Notes: generated by a model from the letters alone, not told the origin. Positions 1-10,788 are shown, counted from the stretch's first letter. The stretch: 32,695 nt of DNA from Betaproteobacteria bacterium (GCA_029863175.1 JAOTVX010000042.1:1-32695); one strand, 5' to 3'. Program-made: numbers and translations.

Positions 1-300
1 GAGCGGGATGTGGAAACGGAGCTACGGCGAGGTTACTCGGGCACCGCCAGACGAAAGGGGCGGCAACGGACAAACCGGACCTACTGCCACCGCGCCACAT
101 CTCGACTCTACCCAAAAGCAGACATCCGCCACTCGGGCGAATGGCTTTTTGATCCCTCGATAATCCCAGGCAGGATTTTTTATGCAGGTATGCGTGCTAA
201 CGTTTTGACCATCTTGAGGAATGATTGTTGCACGCGCACAATGCTAATTGGAAAACTGGCGTTTATGCCAATCACCTTTCGTTAGGCGGCTTGATCATAT
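1..300. other. No supportable gene; possible mobile-element remnant
   Basis: I see no convincing gene here. Two open frames cross the first 150 bases on the plus strand, but neither has a recognisable domain or a ribosome binding site. One of them reads KRSYGEVTRAPPDERGGN, which reminds me of peptides translated from bacterial group II intron RNA rather than of a real protein. That is memory, not a search result. Around 113-126 the word acccaaaagcagacat is similar to the inverse of the hairpin just after the carbonic anhydrase gene. The 150-300 part is more AT-rich and probably holds the promoter of that gene, but I cannot place it. Confidence 0.3.
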
Positions 301-912
301 ATGCGCATGCTCCCGCAGCTTTTTGCCAACAATCGGGCCTGGGCTTCACAGCAAACGCGTCACGATCCCCATTTTTTTGAGCGCCTCTGCGCGATTCAAA
401 CGCCGGCGTACCTCTGGATCGGTTGTGCCGACAGTCGTGTCCCGGCAAACGAAATTGTGGGTCTTGCGCCCGGCGAGCTTTTTGTTCACCGTAACGTCGC
501 CAATTTAGTGCGCCCGGACGATCAAAACTGCTTGGCGGTCTTGCAATACGCCGTAGACATACTCCAGATCTCTCATATCATCGTGTGTGGCCACTATCGC
601 TGTGGTGGGATCCAGGCTGCTTTCGGCCCCCCCACAACCGATCCACTGAAGGGATGGATTGCCCATGTCCGTGCGATCCGCCAGCGATACGTTGACGAAC
701 TTGCGTCGCTTACTGATGACGAAATGCGCTGGCAGCGTCTCTGTGAGCTCAACGTCATAGCGCAGGCGCGTATGCTTAGCGGCCTCCCAACTATCCTTCG
801 AGCGTGGGAACGTGGCCAGCAGCTTGCCATTCATGGCTGGATCTACGACCTTCGCGACGGCTTACTCCGTGATCTTGAGGTTAGCGTTAGCGAACGGCGC
901 CACGAATATTAA
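301..912 (+). CDS. can: Beta-class carbonic anhydrase
   Basis: Catalyses reversible hydration of CO2 to bicarbonate in the cytoplasm, supplying bicarbonate to carboxylases. The 203-residue protein has the zinc site of beta-carbonic anhydrases. Cys42 lies in GCADSRVPANE, with the Asp44/Arg46 dyad, and His98 and Cys101 lie in CGHYRCGGI. Length and motif spacing are normal for the family (about 200-220 residues). The start at 301 is followed by a second ATG at 307; no strong ribosome binding site distinguishes them, the best candidate being aggcgg about 10 bases upstream. The gene stands alone, with repeat-like sequence on both sides and composition slightly poorer in GC than the genes further right, so it may have arrived separately. 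The family call is secure; can is used by homology with the E. coli type. Confidence 0.93.
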   Translation: MRMLPQLFANNRAWASQQTRHDPHFFERLCAIQTPAYLWIGCADSRVPANEIVGLAPGELFVHRNVANLVRPDDQNCLAVLQYAVDILQISHIIVCGHYRCGGIQAAFGPPTTDPLKGWIAHVRAIRQRYVDELASLTDDEMRWQRLCELNVIAQARMLSGLPTILRAWERGQQLAIHGWIYDLRDGLLRDLEVSVSERRHEY

Positions 913-913
913 G

Positions 914-939
914 TGTCCGTTTTGGGTCGAAAGCGGACA
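914..939. repeat. Hairpin TGTCCG/CGGACA after the carbonic anhydrase gene
   Basis: TGTCCG (914-919) pairs with CGGACA (934-939) around a 14-base loop, starting two bases after the stop codon. There is no T-run, so it is a poor intrinsic terminator. A related word lies upstream of the gene near 113-126 in the opposite orientation. Confidence 0.4.
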
Positions 940-984
940 TGGTCTGCTAGGTCGAATTTGGACTACTACATTTAACTAGCAATT

Positions 985-1089
985 CCCCGCGCTCTGGGCG
1001 CGGGGATCAATATGGGTTTTGGTTTTGACTTAGCGTAGCGCGCCGCTTTTGTATTTCTGCGCCGTAATACCCCGCGGCTTGCCGCGGGG
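985..1089. repeat. Pair of REP-like GC hairpins (BIME-like)
   Basis: Two short palindromes with similar flanks lie 64 bases apart. The first pairs ccccgcgc (985-992) with gcgcgggg (998-1005). The second pairs ccccgcgg (1070-1077) with ccgcgggg (1082-1089) around cttg. Each is preceded by at(t/a) and followed by ggat. This is the look of REP palindromes moved by RAYT transposases in other Proteobacteria. No RAYT gene is present in the window. The region 913-1192 holds no gene. Confidence 0.5.
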
Positions 1090-1121
1090 ATAGGCGCAGG
1101 CCGCGCGCAGCGATGTTATTG

Positions 1122-1192
1122 AAATCCTTAGTGTCCTTTGTGTCAAAGCTTTTCTATTCTTTCGCGGCCTTGGCGACCTCGGCGGAGAAGCT
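1122..1192. repeat. Intergenic word repeat, 'cctttgtgtcaaagctttt' type
   Basis: The sequence gtgtcctttgtgtcaaagct followed by tttctatt and then gcggccttggcgacctc recurs almost exactly at 2590-2705 and, in altered or inverted form, at 27602-27751 and 28320-28370. It is non-coding and lies just beyond the end of the membrane-protein gene. Confidence 0.6.
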
Positions 1193-2284
1193 TTAGTCGC
1201 GACTGTAAAGCCCGCGGCGCTCGACGATCCGTGCCACTAGGTCCAGCACCAGCGCACACATGACGCCAAACGGAAGGTAGCCGGCGTAGCCGAGCAGCGG
1301 CATCTCGAAGACATGAAACCGCTGCGCATAGGGAATGCTGTAGTGCCACTGCGCGAGACTGCCGGAGTTCCACAGCTCCCAGAAGAGGCCGCAGACAAGG
1401 GCCGCCAGCGCCGGCTGCAGCAGCGCACGCCAGTCACCGCGCGCCAGCGGCGAGAGCAGCGTCTCACCTACCGCGATTTGCTGCAGTCCGCACAAAACCA
1501 GAAGCGGACCGACCCAGAGGGTGGCATAGAGGATCTCGGGCCAAAGCCCGATTGCGGCCAGGGCAACGGTACCGGCGGCGAGCGCTCCCCATGCGAGTGT
1601 CCGGTGGCCGTGAATCGGCGGAAGCGCGAGCGCCTCGAGGCGCGGAAACTGCCGCAGCCAGGCGAGCGTGCTCGCCACGGCGGGAAGTACGGTGGAAAAC
1701 GGCACGGTGGCCTGCAGGAAATAGTCCCAATCGTTTGTTGCGTGCACGCCGCTGTAATACCAGCTGTTCACGAATTGATTGAGGTGCTCGAACAGCCACC
1801 ACGAAGCGGCGCTGACCGGGAATAGTGTGAGAAACCAGCCGGTGCGCTGCGTCAGCGGCGAGCGGCCCGTGCGGCGCAACAGGAGCCCGTTCACCGTCAG
1901 AACATAGCCGAGCCATAGCGGCGTAAAGGTGTGACGCCGCCACCCGGGAGGCACGAGGCCTTCTGTCCAGGCGAGAACCCAGCCGGCGGCGATCAGGGCC
2001 AACCCGACCCAGCCCCACCAGGGAAAGTTGCCGACGCGTGCCATCGGCGGCCGCGGAGCAGCTCGGACGAAAGCGGCGACGTAGAGCGCTAACGCGGCGA
2101 GCACCGGAACCGACAGGGCAACGAAGGCACCCCACTCGAAGGGCGCGTGCGCGATGGCTTCCGTACGCGGTGGGAAAACGGCGTAGCGCTCTATTGATCG
2201 CCCCGCGGCAAGCAGACCCAGCAGCGGAGCGAGCCACACGATGGCCGTTCCTACAAGCAGGGTTAGAGCAGATCGCGATCGCAT
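1193..2284 (-). CDS. Polytopic inner-membrane protein, unknown function
   Basis: I do not recognise a named family. The 363-residue protein has about nine or ten hydrophobic helices. Clear ones lie near residues 7-27, 50-72, 88-106, 150-167, 233-272, 288-305 and 335-352. Trp is abundant, for example WWGWVGLALIAAGWVLAW and SWWLFEHLNQFVNSWYYSG, and the loop GVHATNDWDYFLQATVPF is polar. There is no cleavable signal peptide and no ATPase or peptidase motif that I can see. The ATG at 2284 has no obvious ribosome binding site. The gene is flanked by intergenic repeats on both sides and does not share an operon. A membrane anchor or transporter is possible, but nothing in the sequence decides it. 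Confidence 0.75.
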   Translation of the reverse strand: MRSRSALTLLVGTAIVWLAPLLGLLAAGRSIERYAVFPPRTEAIAHAPFEWGAFVALSVPVLAALALYVAAFVRAAPRPPMARVGNFPWWGWVGLALIAAGWVLAWTEGLVPPGWRRHTFTPLWLGYVLTVNGLLLRRTGRSPLTQRTGWFLTLFPVSAASWWLFEHLNQFVNSWYYSGVHATNDWDYFLQATVPFSTVLPAVASTLAWLRQFPRLEALALPPIHGHRTLAWGALAAGTVALAAIGLWPEILYATLWVGPLLVLCGLQQIAVGETLLSPLARGDWRALLQPALAALVCGLFWELWNSGSLAQWHYSIPYAQRFHVFEMPLLGYAGYLPFGVMCALVLDLVARIVERRGLYSRD

Positions 2285-2300
2285 TGTCTATGTTCGTGAA

Positions 2301-2342
2301 CGGTAAACGGTTAACGGTTAACGGTAAGCGGTAAGCGGTGAC
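2301..2342. repeat. Heptanucleotide array, cggtaaa/cggttaa type, 6 units
   Basis: Six consecutive 7-mers in strict phase: cggtaaa, cggttaa, cggttaa, cggtaag, cggtaag, cggtgac. It lies just upstream of the membrane-protein start codon on the other strand. Confidence 0.85.
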
Positions 2343-2377
2343 CTGTACATTATGAAAGCATCACCGACGAGGACGCC

Positions 2378-2466
2378 GTCCCCTCATCCCTTCCCCTTCT
2401 CCCGAATGGAGCAGGGAAAGCTCGAGCCTCCCCTCTCAGCTTGGGAGAGGGGCGCGGGTGAGGATG
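2378..2466. repeat. Imperfect palindromic intergenic element
   Basis: The left part (cctcatcccttccccttctc) is partly the reverse complement of the right part (gagaggggcgcgggtgagg), so the RNA could fold into a long imperfect hairpin. The outermost pair is cctcat against gtgagg. It resembles the ccctcaccc...gggtgaggg repeats frequent in proteobacterial intergenic DNA. No function can be assigned. Confidence 0.55.
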
Positions 2467-2576
2467 GACGCCAAGGAATAGTAATTGGTACCCAAGGTCG
2501 CGGAGGCAGCGCCAAGGGTGGCATACACGGAAGTCAGTGGTCTGGATGCGACGCTCGCCGTGCTCTTTAATTAATG

Positions 2577-2705
2577 TCTGAAATCCTTTATGTCCTTAGT
2601 GTCCTTTGTGTCAAAGCTTTTCTATTCCTTTGCGGCCTTGGCGACCTCTGCGGAAGAGCTTTTGTTTCCCTTCGCGGCCTTAGCGACCTCTGCGGTGACG
2701 CTTTA
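2577..2705. repeat. Long copy of the 'cctttgtgtcaaagctttt' word repeat
   Basis: Contains ccttagtgtcctttgtgtca, aagcttttctattcc and gcggccttggcgacctctgc, followed by a second shorter round (ttcgcggccttagcgacctc). It closely matches 1122-1192. The repeat ends about 60 bases beyond the 3' end of the nitroreductase gene. Confidence 0.7.
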
Positions 2706-2764
2706 ATCGTCCTTTATCGGTTTGACGGAATCTATCTGCAGCTGGTTTTCCGTGATCCCGCTTG

Positions 2765-3460
2765 TCAGTCGAGAAACGTGGCGTACTCGTCCAGTTCGAT
2801 CCGCGGCGGCTGGAACGTGTTGACCACCGCCGTGGGATCCGCGTAGCCCATTGCCATCCCGCAGATCACGATCCAGTCCGCCGTGATGCCGAGCTCGCGC
2901 CGCACGACGTCGGGGTAGCTCGCGATGGCCGCCTCCGCGCACGTATGAAGGCCTTTTGCGCGGGCAGCGAGCATGGTGGTTTGCAGGAACATGCCGTAGT
3001 CGAGCCAGCTTCCGCGCTCGAGCCGGCGGTCGATCGTAAAGATGATCCCTACCGGCGCGCTGAAGAAATTGTAATTGGTCGCGCGGTAGGCCTTGGATTT
3101 CTCGCGGTCGCCCCGTCCGATGCCGAGCGTGCCATAGAGCCCCCACCCGCACTGCCGCCGGCGAGCGAGATAGGGCTCCTCGATGGGGTCGGTGTAGTAA
3201 TCGTAGTCGCGCTTGTGGCCGGGCTCGTCCGTGAGGAACGCCTGCTGGATCGCTGTGCCGACGCGCGCGAGCGTCGCGCCCGTCAGCACGTGCACGCACC
3301 ACGGCTGGATGTTCGAACCGCTCGGGGCATGACGGCCGAGCGCCACGATCTCGCGCACAATGTCGATGGGAACGGGCTTCGGCTGATAGGCGCGGATGGA
3401 GCGGCGCGTGCGCGCCGCCTCGAATACGCCGGGCGCTGGCTGATGAATATCGTCGGACAT
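2765..3460 (-). CDS. Nitroreductase-family flavoprotein
   Basis: Probable FMN-dependent NAD(P)H oxidoreductase of the nitroreductase superfamily, acting in the cytoplasm; the substrate is unknown. The 231-residue form begins MSDDIHQ at 3460. It is preferred over the longer frame because GGAGG sits six bases upstream. The N-terminal RTRRSIRAYQPKPVP is the classic start of the fold, followed by GRHAPSGSNIQPWCVHVL, where the Arg/Ser/Asn residues bind the FMN phosphate. The C-terminal part has GLHTCAEAAI and VICGMAMGYADP, the usual end of the family. The middle (about residues 70-120) is longer than in minimal nitroreductases and rich in Tyr and Arg. It is transcribed divergently from parE with a repeat array between them. 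Confidence 0.85.
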   Translation of the reverse strand: MSDDIHQPAPGVFEAARTRRSIRAYQPKPVPIDIVREIVALGRHAPSGSNIQPWCVHVLTGATLARVGTAIQQAFLTDEPGHKRDYDYYTDPIEEPYLARRRQCGWGLYGTLGIGRGDREKSKAYRATNYNFFSAPVGIIFTIDRRLERGSWLDYGMFLQTTMLAARAKGLHTCAEAAIASYPDVVRRELGITADWIVICGMAMGYADPTAVVNTFQPPRIELDEYATFLD

Positions 3461-3537
3461 GTGAACCTCCCGCCGCGATGCTAGCACCAGAGGGGTGAGG
3501 GGCGTCAGCCCCGCCCGTGGTTTTCATCAACAGTTCC

Positions 3538-3600
3538 CATCACCATCTCCCATCACCACTTCCCATCACCAGTTTCCATCACCATTTCTCATCACCACTT
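3538..3600. repeat. 13-nt tandem array, catcaccannncc type
   Basis: About five units in strict 13-base phase starting at 3538: catcaccatctcc, catcaccacttcc, catcaccagtttc, catcaccatttct, then catcaccac. The same word recurs near 12850-12910, 22200-22290 and 23690-23735. Confidence 0.85.
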
Positions 3601-3733
3601 GGGCGATGGCCGTGTCGCCGGCGGGCGACATCCCGCGGGCACGGGTAGTACCGGTATCAGAAATGCGGTACGCTACGGGCTGCAAGTCGCGCCCTCGCGC
3701 GCGAGCGAATGTTCTATTTGGCGACGGGAGAGC

Positions 3734-5691
3734 ATGGCGGCAAAGAAATACGACGAGAGCTCGGTCAAGAAGCTGCGTGGCATCGAGCCGGTGCAGCGGC
3801 TGCCGGGAATGTATACCCGGACCAGCGATCCCACCCACATCATCCAGGAAGCGATCGACAACGCGGCCGACGAGGCCTTCGGCGAGCACGCGGACCGCAT
3901 CGACGTCACCGTGCACCGCGACGGCTCGGTGACGGTCGCCGACAACGGGCGCGGCATCCCGGTGGGCCTGCACCCGGAGGAGAAGATCCCCACGGTGCAA
4001 CTGGTATTCACCGAGCTGCACGCGGGCGCGAAATTCGCGCGGTCCGAGGCGGACGCGGCGTACAAGTTCTCCGGCGGGCTGCACGGCGTCGGCGTGTCGG
4101 TGACCAATGCGCTTTCCGAGCGGCTCGAGGTCGAGGTGCGGCGCGAGGGCGGCCTGCATGCGATGGCATTCGCCGACGGCGCTGTTGCTCGCAAGCTGAA
4201 GATGGTCCGCAGCTGCGCGAAAAACGACACGGGCACATCGGTTCACATCTGGCCCAACAAGAAGTATTTCGATTCGCCGAAGGTCTCGCTGCCCGATCTC
4301 GAGCGCATCGTGCGCTCCAAGGCCGTGCTCCTCCCGGGCGTGAAGGTCACGCTCAACATCGAAGGCGCGAAAGAGACGACGACGCGCACCTGGAGCTATC
4401 CGGACGGGATGAAGGGTTATCTCGCGGAGATGCTCGCCGACGCACAACCGATCGCGCCGGTCTTCGAGGGCGAGAAGTACGTGCAGGAGGGGAACGGCTT
4501 CGCGGCGGGCGAAGGCGCCGGCTGGGCGTTCGCGTTCGTGGAGGAGGCAAAGGGGTATGGCGAGTCCTATGCGAACCTCATTCCCACACCCGCTGGCGGC
4601 ACCCACGAGGCAGGGCTGCGCGACGGCCTGTTCGAGGCGATCAAGGCCTTTGCCGATCACCACAGCTTGATGCCGCGCGGCATCAAGCTGCAATCGGACG
4701 ACGTCTGGTCGCGCACCGTGTTCTTCCTCTCGGCCAAGGTGCTGGAGCCGCAGTTCCACGGGCAGACCAAGGAAAAGCTCTCCAACCGCGACGCCGTCAA
4801 GCTCGTCTCGAGCATGGTGCGCGACCCGTTCGAGCTCTGGCTCAGTACCCACGTCGAGCATGGCCGCAAGATCGCGGAGCTCGCCATTCGCCAGGCAGTC
4901 GAGCGCTCGCGCTCCGTGCAGAAAGTCGAGCGCAAGAAATCCTCAAGCGTCGTGATCCTGCCCGAGAAGCTGACCGACTGCGAGTCGAGCGAGCTCGGCG
5001 AGAACGAGCTCTACCTCGTCGAGGGCGATTCCGCGGGCGGCTCGGCGAAGCAGGCGCGCGACAAGCGCTTTCAGGCGATCTACAAGATGCGCGGCAAGGC
5101 GCTGAACTCATGGGAGGTGAAGCGGGAGCTGCTCTTCTCCAACGCCGAGATCCACGACATCGCCGTAGCGGTGGGCGTAGATCCGCACGGCGAGAGCGGC
5201 GACCCCGACCTCTCGGGCCTGCGCTACGGCAAGATCGGGTCGCTCACCGACGCGGACGTGGACGGGGCGCACATCTCGGTGCTGCTGCTGACGCTCTTCT
5301 ACCGTCACTTTCCGAAGCTGATCGAGCGCGGGCACATCTATATCGCCTGCCCGCCGCTCTACAAGGTCGATATCCCGGGCCACGGCAAGCGGCCGGCGCG
5401 CAAGCTCTACGCGCTGGACGATGAGGAGCTCAAATCCATTCGCGACCGCGCGCGCGACGACGGCATCCGGGCCGAGTCGATCTTGATCCAGCGCTTCAAA
5501 GGGCTGGGCGAGATGAACCCGGGGCAGCTTTGGGAGACGACGCTGTGCCCGGACACGCGGCGCTTGCTGCAGGTGAGGATCGAGGACCGCGACAAGACCT
5601 ACGCGCTCTTCAACATGCTCATGTCGCGGAAGGAAGCCGAGCAGCGCTGCGCGTGGATGGAAGAGAAAGGCGACCAGGTCGAAGCCGACGT

Positions 5692-5695
<4 letters not shown>
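3734..5695 (+). CDS. parE: DNA topoisomerase IV subunit B (ParE)
   Basis: ATPase and TOPRIM subunit of topoisomerase IV, which decatenates daughter chromosomes together with ParC. The 653-residue protein starts [10 protein letters not shown] at 3734 with gacgggag just upstream; the longer frame adds unrelated residues. The GHKL ATPase domain has [11 protein letters not shown] (Glu39, Asn43) and DNGRGIP (Asp70). The P-loop-like lid lies in [16 protein letters not shown]. The TOPRIM domain has EGDSAGGS from Glu430 and DADVDGAH from Asp506, the acidic metal site. The C terminus keeps [17 protein letters not shown]. Length fits ParE (about 630) rather than GyrB (about 800), and no GyrB-type insert is seen. 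The stop overlaps the parC start (ATGA), so the two are probably translationally coupled. Confidence 0.96.
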
Positions 5696-8069
<2,374 letters not shown>

Positions 8070-8070
<1 letters not shown>

Positions 8071-8146
8071 TGACAGGTGACAGGTGACAGGTGACAGGTG
8101 ACAGGTGACGAGTGACGACTCACGACTCACGACTCACGACTGAAGA
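8070..8146. repeat. Heptanucleotide array, 11 units, gtgacag drifting to ctcacga
   Basis: Eleven 7-mers without a phase break: gtgacag five times (8070-8104), gtgacga twice, ctcacga three times, then ctgaaga. The first unit shares its G with the parC stop codon. The region up to 8273 also has a ttatctgcgttcacctgcg word repeat (8188-8222) and no gene. Confidence 0.9.
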
Positions 8147-8164
8147 TCGCAAATCCTGCCGCTG

Positions 8165-8226
8165 CACTGATGGTTCACCTACGTTTTTTTATCTGCGTTC
8201 ACCTGCGTTTATCTGCGGCTAATATT
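8165..8226. repeat. Intergenic word repeat, 'atctgcgtttatctgcgg' type
   Basis: Near-repeats of tttatctgcgttcacctgcg, with the ending atctgcggctaatatt. The same ending is found at 14735-14758, and the inverse (gcagataaacgcag) at about 15695-15712 and 21090-21107. Non-coding, between the convergent parC and egtB genes. Confidence 0.7.
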
Positions 8227-8273
8227 GTTTTGTTGTTCTTGAGCTACGTTCCGGTTATGAATTGAGCAGCGCG

Positions 8274-9665
8274 TCATTCGGCATCGCGCGCGAGGCGCAG
8301 GCCCGAGAATTGCCAGCGCGCTTCCGGCGGAAAGAAATTGCGGTAGGTGGCGCGGATATGGCTTGATGGTGTGACGCACGATCCGCCACGCAGGACGTAT
8401 TGGCCGCACATGAACTTGCCGTTGTACTCGCCGACCGCCCCGGCAGCAGGATGGAACCCGGGGTATGGCCCGTAGTCGCTACGCGTCCACTCCCACACAT
8501 CGCCGAAGGCCTGCGCAAGTGCTCCATCGGCAGGCGCCTCGCGAAGCGCGAGCGGATGCAACGCGCCGCTTTCCAGGAAATTTCCGCCCAACGGAGTGTC
8601 GCGCGCGGCGATCTCCGACTCGGCTTCGGTCGGCAGGCGAGCGTTTGCCCAGCGCGCAAAGGCATCAGCCTCAAAGAAGCTTACGTGGCAGATCGGCGTG
8701 TGGGGATCCACGGGAACTTCCCCGTGAAGCGTGAAGGAATGCCACTGTCCATCGCGGCGGTCCCAATACTCGGGGGCTTGCCACCCACGGGCAGTCACTG
8801 AGTCCCACCCGGCCGAGAGCCATAGCTCGGGCCGTCGGTAGCCCCCATCTTCGATGAACTCGATGAAATCGCCGTGCGTCACCGGATGCGAGGCAATCTG
8901 GAACGCATTCAGCCAGACGCGGTGGCGCGGCGTTTCGTTGTCGAAGCAGAACTCAGAGCCGGCGTGCCCGATTTCGCGCAGGCCCGCCTCGAGGGGCTTC
9001 CATCCCCGGTCGCGCGCACGAATCGGCGTGAGCGGCCATTGCTTCTGGTAGGCGGGCTTTAAGGGATTGCGCGAGAGCAGGTGCTTCACATCCGTGAGGA
9101 TGAGTTCCTGATGCTGCTGCTCATGATGCAGCCCGAGCTCGATCAAAGGCCCGACTTCGGGAAGCAATCGTTCCCCGGCAAGCAATTGGAGCACGGCTTC
9201 GTCGACCCGATGGCGATACGCAAGCACTTCCTCAAGCTTTGGGCGCGAGAGCATTCCCCGCTCAGGCCGAGGGTGCCGTTCACCGACGCTGTTGTAGTAC
9301 GAATTGAAGAGAACGCGATAGGAAGGGTTGAAAAGGCGGTAGCCGGGCACGTAGGGCGCCAGCACAAAGGTCTCGAAAAACCACGTTGTGTGCGCCAAGT
9401 GCCACTTCACCGGGCTCGCGTCAGGCATCGACTGGATCGTGCAATCCTCCGCCGATAACGGCGCAGCCAGGGCGCGTGTGCGTTGGCGGAGCGATAGAAA
9501 TCTTTCACCGCGGCTTCCCCACAATTCGGGGCGCGATATCGATGCCTTCGTATCGGAATTCGGGTCCACAGACACCCCCACGAGTAACCAAGACAAGAGA
9601 ATATTGGAATTTCTGCCAGACCGGGGAATCGGTACGCCCCTGTAGCTGCCACAGTCCTGTGACAT
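8274..9665 (-). CDS. egtB: EgtB-like ergothioneine sulfoxide synthase
   Basis: Probable non-haem iron enzyme that couples hercynine to gamma-glutamylcysteine or cysteine with O2. The N-terminal DinB-like domain carries the iron histidines in WHLAHTTWFFET and GLHHEQQHQE, with the HxxxH spacing. The C-terminal FGE-sulfatase-type domain runs from about PRHRVWLNAFQIASHPVTHG to LRGGSCVTP and FSGLRLARD, with FGDVWEWTRSDYGPYPGF before it. The start is uncertain. I give the ATG at 9665 (463 residues), but family members are nearer 430, and a GTG at 9569 with ggggg five bases upstream would give 431. No egtD methyltransferase is adjacent, although the two are often neighbours. The family call is firm; exact thiol specificity cannot be read. 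Confidence 0.88.
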   Translation of the reverse strand: MSQDCGSYRGVPIPRSGRNSNILLSWLLVGVSVDPNSDTKASISRPELWGSRGERFLSLRQRTRALAAPLSAEDCTIQSMPDASPVKWHLAHTTWFFETFVLAPYVPGYRLFNPSYRVLFNSYYNSVGERHPRPERGMLSRPKLEEVLAYRHRVDEAVLQLLAGERLLPEVGPLIELGLHHEQQHQELILTDVKHLLSRNPLKPAYQKQWPLTPIRARDRGWKPLEAGLREIGHAGSEFCFDNETPRHRVWLNAFQIASHPVTHGDFIEFIEDGGYRRPELWLSAGWDSVTARGWQAPEYWDRRDGQWHSFTLHGEVPVDPHTPICHVSFFEADAFARWANARLPTEAESEIAARDTPLGGNFLESGALHPLALREAPADGALAQAFGDVWEWTRSDYGPYPGFHPAAGAVGEYNGKFMCGQYVLRGGSCVTPSSHIRATYRNFFPPEARWQFSGLRLARDAE

Positions 9666-9908
9666 GCGTCGCCCGTCGCCAGACAATGTGAGTCATAATG
9701 CGGACTTATGTCTCACGCGTAGGCCACCGTCAGCTCCATTTAGACCTTTTGGTTTAGTTTTTATATGTCTTATGCTGCACAAAAATGCAGCTAGCGCAGT
9801 GCAACATTTGTCATACCTCCGCTTCTAATATCTTGTGTAATCTATTGAAAGTAAGAGTAAGTGTCGTCATTTGGCGACGCATGATCTGAAATCGGAACGG
9901 AGTCTAGT

Positions 9909-10115
9909 ATGGAACACACTGCTAAGAGCGAAAATAGAACAATTCAGCTTCTCGACGAAGTTCATCTCTCGGAAGTCGAGCGCTGGAAAGCGCAGGACTA
10001 CGCGGCACTCGGTGAAGTTTTCGCAGACCTGATCATGGGCAGCCTGCGGAGCGTTCGCTCGCTTGCCCACGCTATTGAGCGCACCTCCCGCCTGCCCGCG
10101 CGGGCCGGGCGCTAG
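9909..10115 (+). CDS. Small hypothetical protein (68 aa)
   Basis: I do not recognise a named family. The 68-residue product is predicted mostly helical, with an acidic first half (LLDEVHLSEVERWKAQDY) and a basic end (RSVRSLAHAIERTSRLPARA), somewhat like small regulatory proteins of Proteobacteria. The start is credible: ggaacggag lies six bases before the ATG, downstream of an AT-rich gap (9690-9908) suited to hold a promoter for this gene and for divergent egtB. No transmembrane segment or signal peptide is seen. A chance frame is not excluded. Confidence 0.5.
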   Translation: MEHTAKSENRTIQLLDEVHLSEVERWKAQDYAALGEVFADLIMGSLRSVRSLAHAIERTSRLPARAGR

Positions 10116-10140
10116 GCGCAAGTCGAATCCCGCCGCGGTA

Positions 10141-10156
10141 GCAGCCTGTCGGACTT
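10141..10156. mobile_element. Possible IS end (gcagcctgtcggactt)
   Basis: The 16-base word gcagcctgtcggactt lies about 100 bases beyond the stop of the transposase remnant on the side where an IS right end would be expected. It resembles terminal repeats of IS5-group elements as I remember them. The other end was not found. Confidence 0.25.
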
Positions 10157-10256
10157 GGTGTCATGAACGGTCGGCGTGAACGCATGGGTAGTCGCTCCTG
10201 GTCATCGCCGAGCCGACGGGCTGTAGTGGGGGTGTTTATTGGCCTTGAGCCGTCAT

Positions 10257-10620
10257 TCAGGTGCACGGCATCCGGTGCATCCGCCTGATGTTGTAGGCGA
10301 GGCATACCCAATCGCATTCGCCGCTGACCTGGTCCACGCCCCGCAGCAGGAACTGCCTGAACTTCATCACCGACTTGATGATCCCGATCACCGGTTCGAC
10401 CGCGCTCTTGCGCAATGTCCAGCCCCTTGGGGCGCTGCATTTCGTCGGCCGCTTCGGCCAGCTGCGACAGCGTCTCGACCTCGGCTTGCCATGGCTCTTT
10501 CAACTTCAGCGCATCATCCCCGCGGACTGCACCGGACGGCGCGCCATGCATGCGCTGGCCGACATCTACAGGGATCCTGTGCTGACGCCGGCGGCGGTGG
10601 GTAGACAGTTTCTCTTCTGA
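10257..10620 (-). pseudogene. Decayed IS5/IS1182-type transposase C-terminus
   Basis: On the minus strand the last 55 codons (about 10257-10422) read RKSAVEPVIGIIKSVMKF followed by RQFLLRGVDQVSGE and WVCLAYNIRRMHRM. This is the typical DDE-transposase end, in which the Glu of VEPVIG is the third catalytic acid. Upstream the match moves to another frame (LKLKEPWQAEVETL, ADEMQRPKGLDIA), so a frameshift lies near 10422-10430. The catalytic Asp residues and the N-terminal half are missing. It is a remnant, not an active element. The 10116-10838 interval holds nothing else except 7-nt arrays and the promoter region of the next gene. Confidence 0.75.
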
Positions 10621-10640
10621 TGAAGCGTGAGGACTGGGCG

Positions 10641-10735
10641 CTGACCACTGACCACTGACGACTGACAACATAGCGATGGCGAAGTCATATCTGCGTCACT
10701 CGTCACTCGTCACTCGTCACTCGTCACTCGTCACA
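10641..10735. repeat. Two heptanucleotide arrays (ctgacca and cgtcact)
   Basis: First array: ctgacca, ctgacca, ctgacga, ctgacaa at 10641-10668. Second array: cgtcact five times exactly from 10694 to 10728, then cgtcaca. The cgtcact unit is the reverse complement of agtgacg, a unit phase of the array after parC. Confidence 0.9.
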
Positions 10736-10782
10736 CCGTCACCCATCACAGCTGCGCCTCGCCCCCGGGCAGCGGCCGGTCG

Positions 10783-10788
10783 TATAAT
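10783..10788 (+). promoter_or_regulatory. Possible -10 element TATAAT before the solute-binding gene
   Basis: A perfect TATAAT lies 51 bases before the start codon at 10839. No good -35 hexamer is present at the usual distance in the GC-rich DNA upstream, so the promoter may need an activator or be weak. Confidence 0.4.

Larger units (their letters stand above)
2285..2764. other. Gene-free 480-base gap filled with repeats
   Basis: No gene is supportable. From left to right it holds a 7-nt array (2301-2342), an imperfect palindromic element at about 2378-2466, and a long copy of the cctttgtgtcaaagctttt word repeat at 2577-2705. The palindromic element begins cccctcatcccttcccc and ends ggggcgcgggtgagga; similar elements are common between proteobacterial genes. 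Frames in this gap have no ribosome binding sites and are made of repeat sequence. Confidence 0.7.

Noticed and set aside
2352..2846. Two short plus-strand frames (72 and 90 codons) in the repeat-filled gap
   Set aside because: Their codons come from the palindromic element and the word repeat; no ribosome binding site or domain.
2703..3530. Alternative 275-codon minus frame over the nitroreductase
   Set aside because: A different frame of the same DNA, Arg-rich, without motifs; the 2765-3460 frame has a ribosome binding site and the family fold.
3566..4861. Long minus-strand open frame of 431 codons opposite parE
   Set aside because: It is the antisense shadow of a high-GC gene; parE has all its conserved motifs and the shadow shows no domain.
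10072..10671. 199-codon minus-strand frame as an intact gene
   Set aside because: Only a broken transposase tail is recognisable, and it lies partly in another frame; the N-terminal part is translated repeat DNA.
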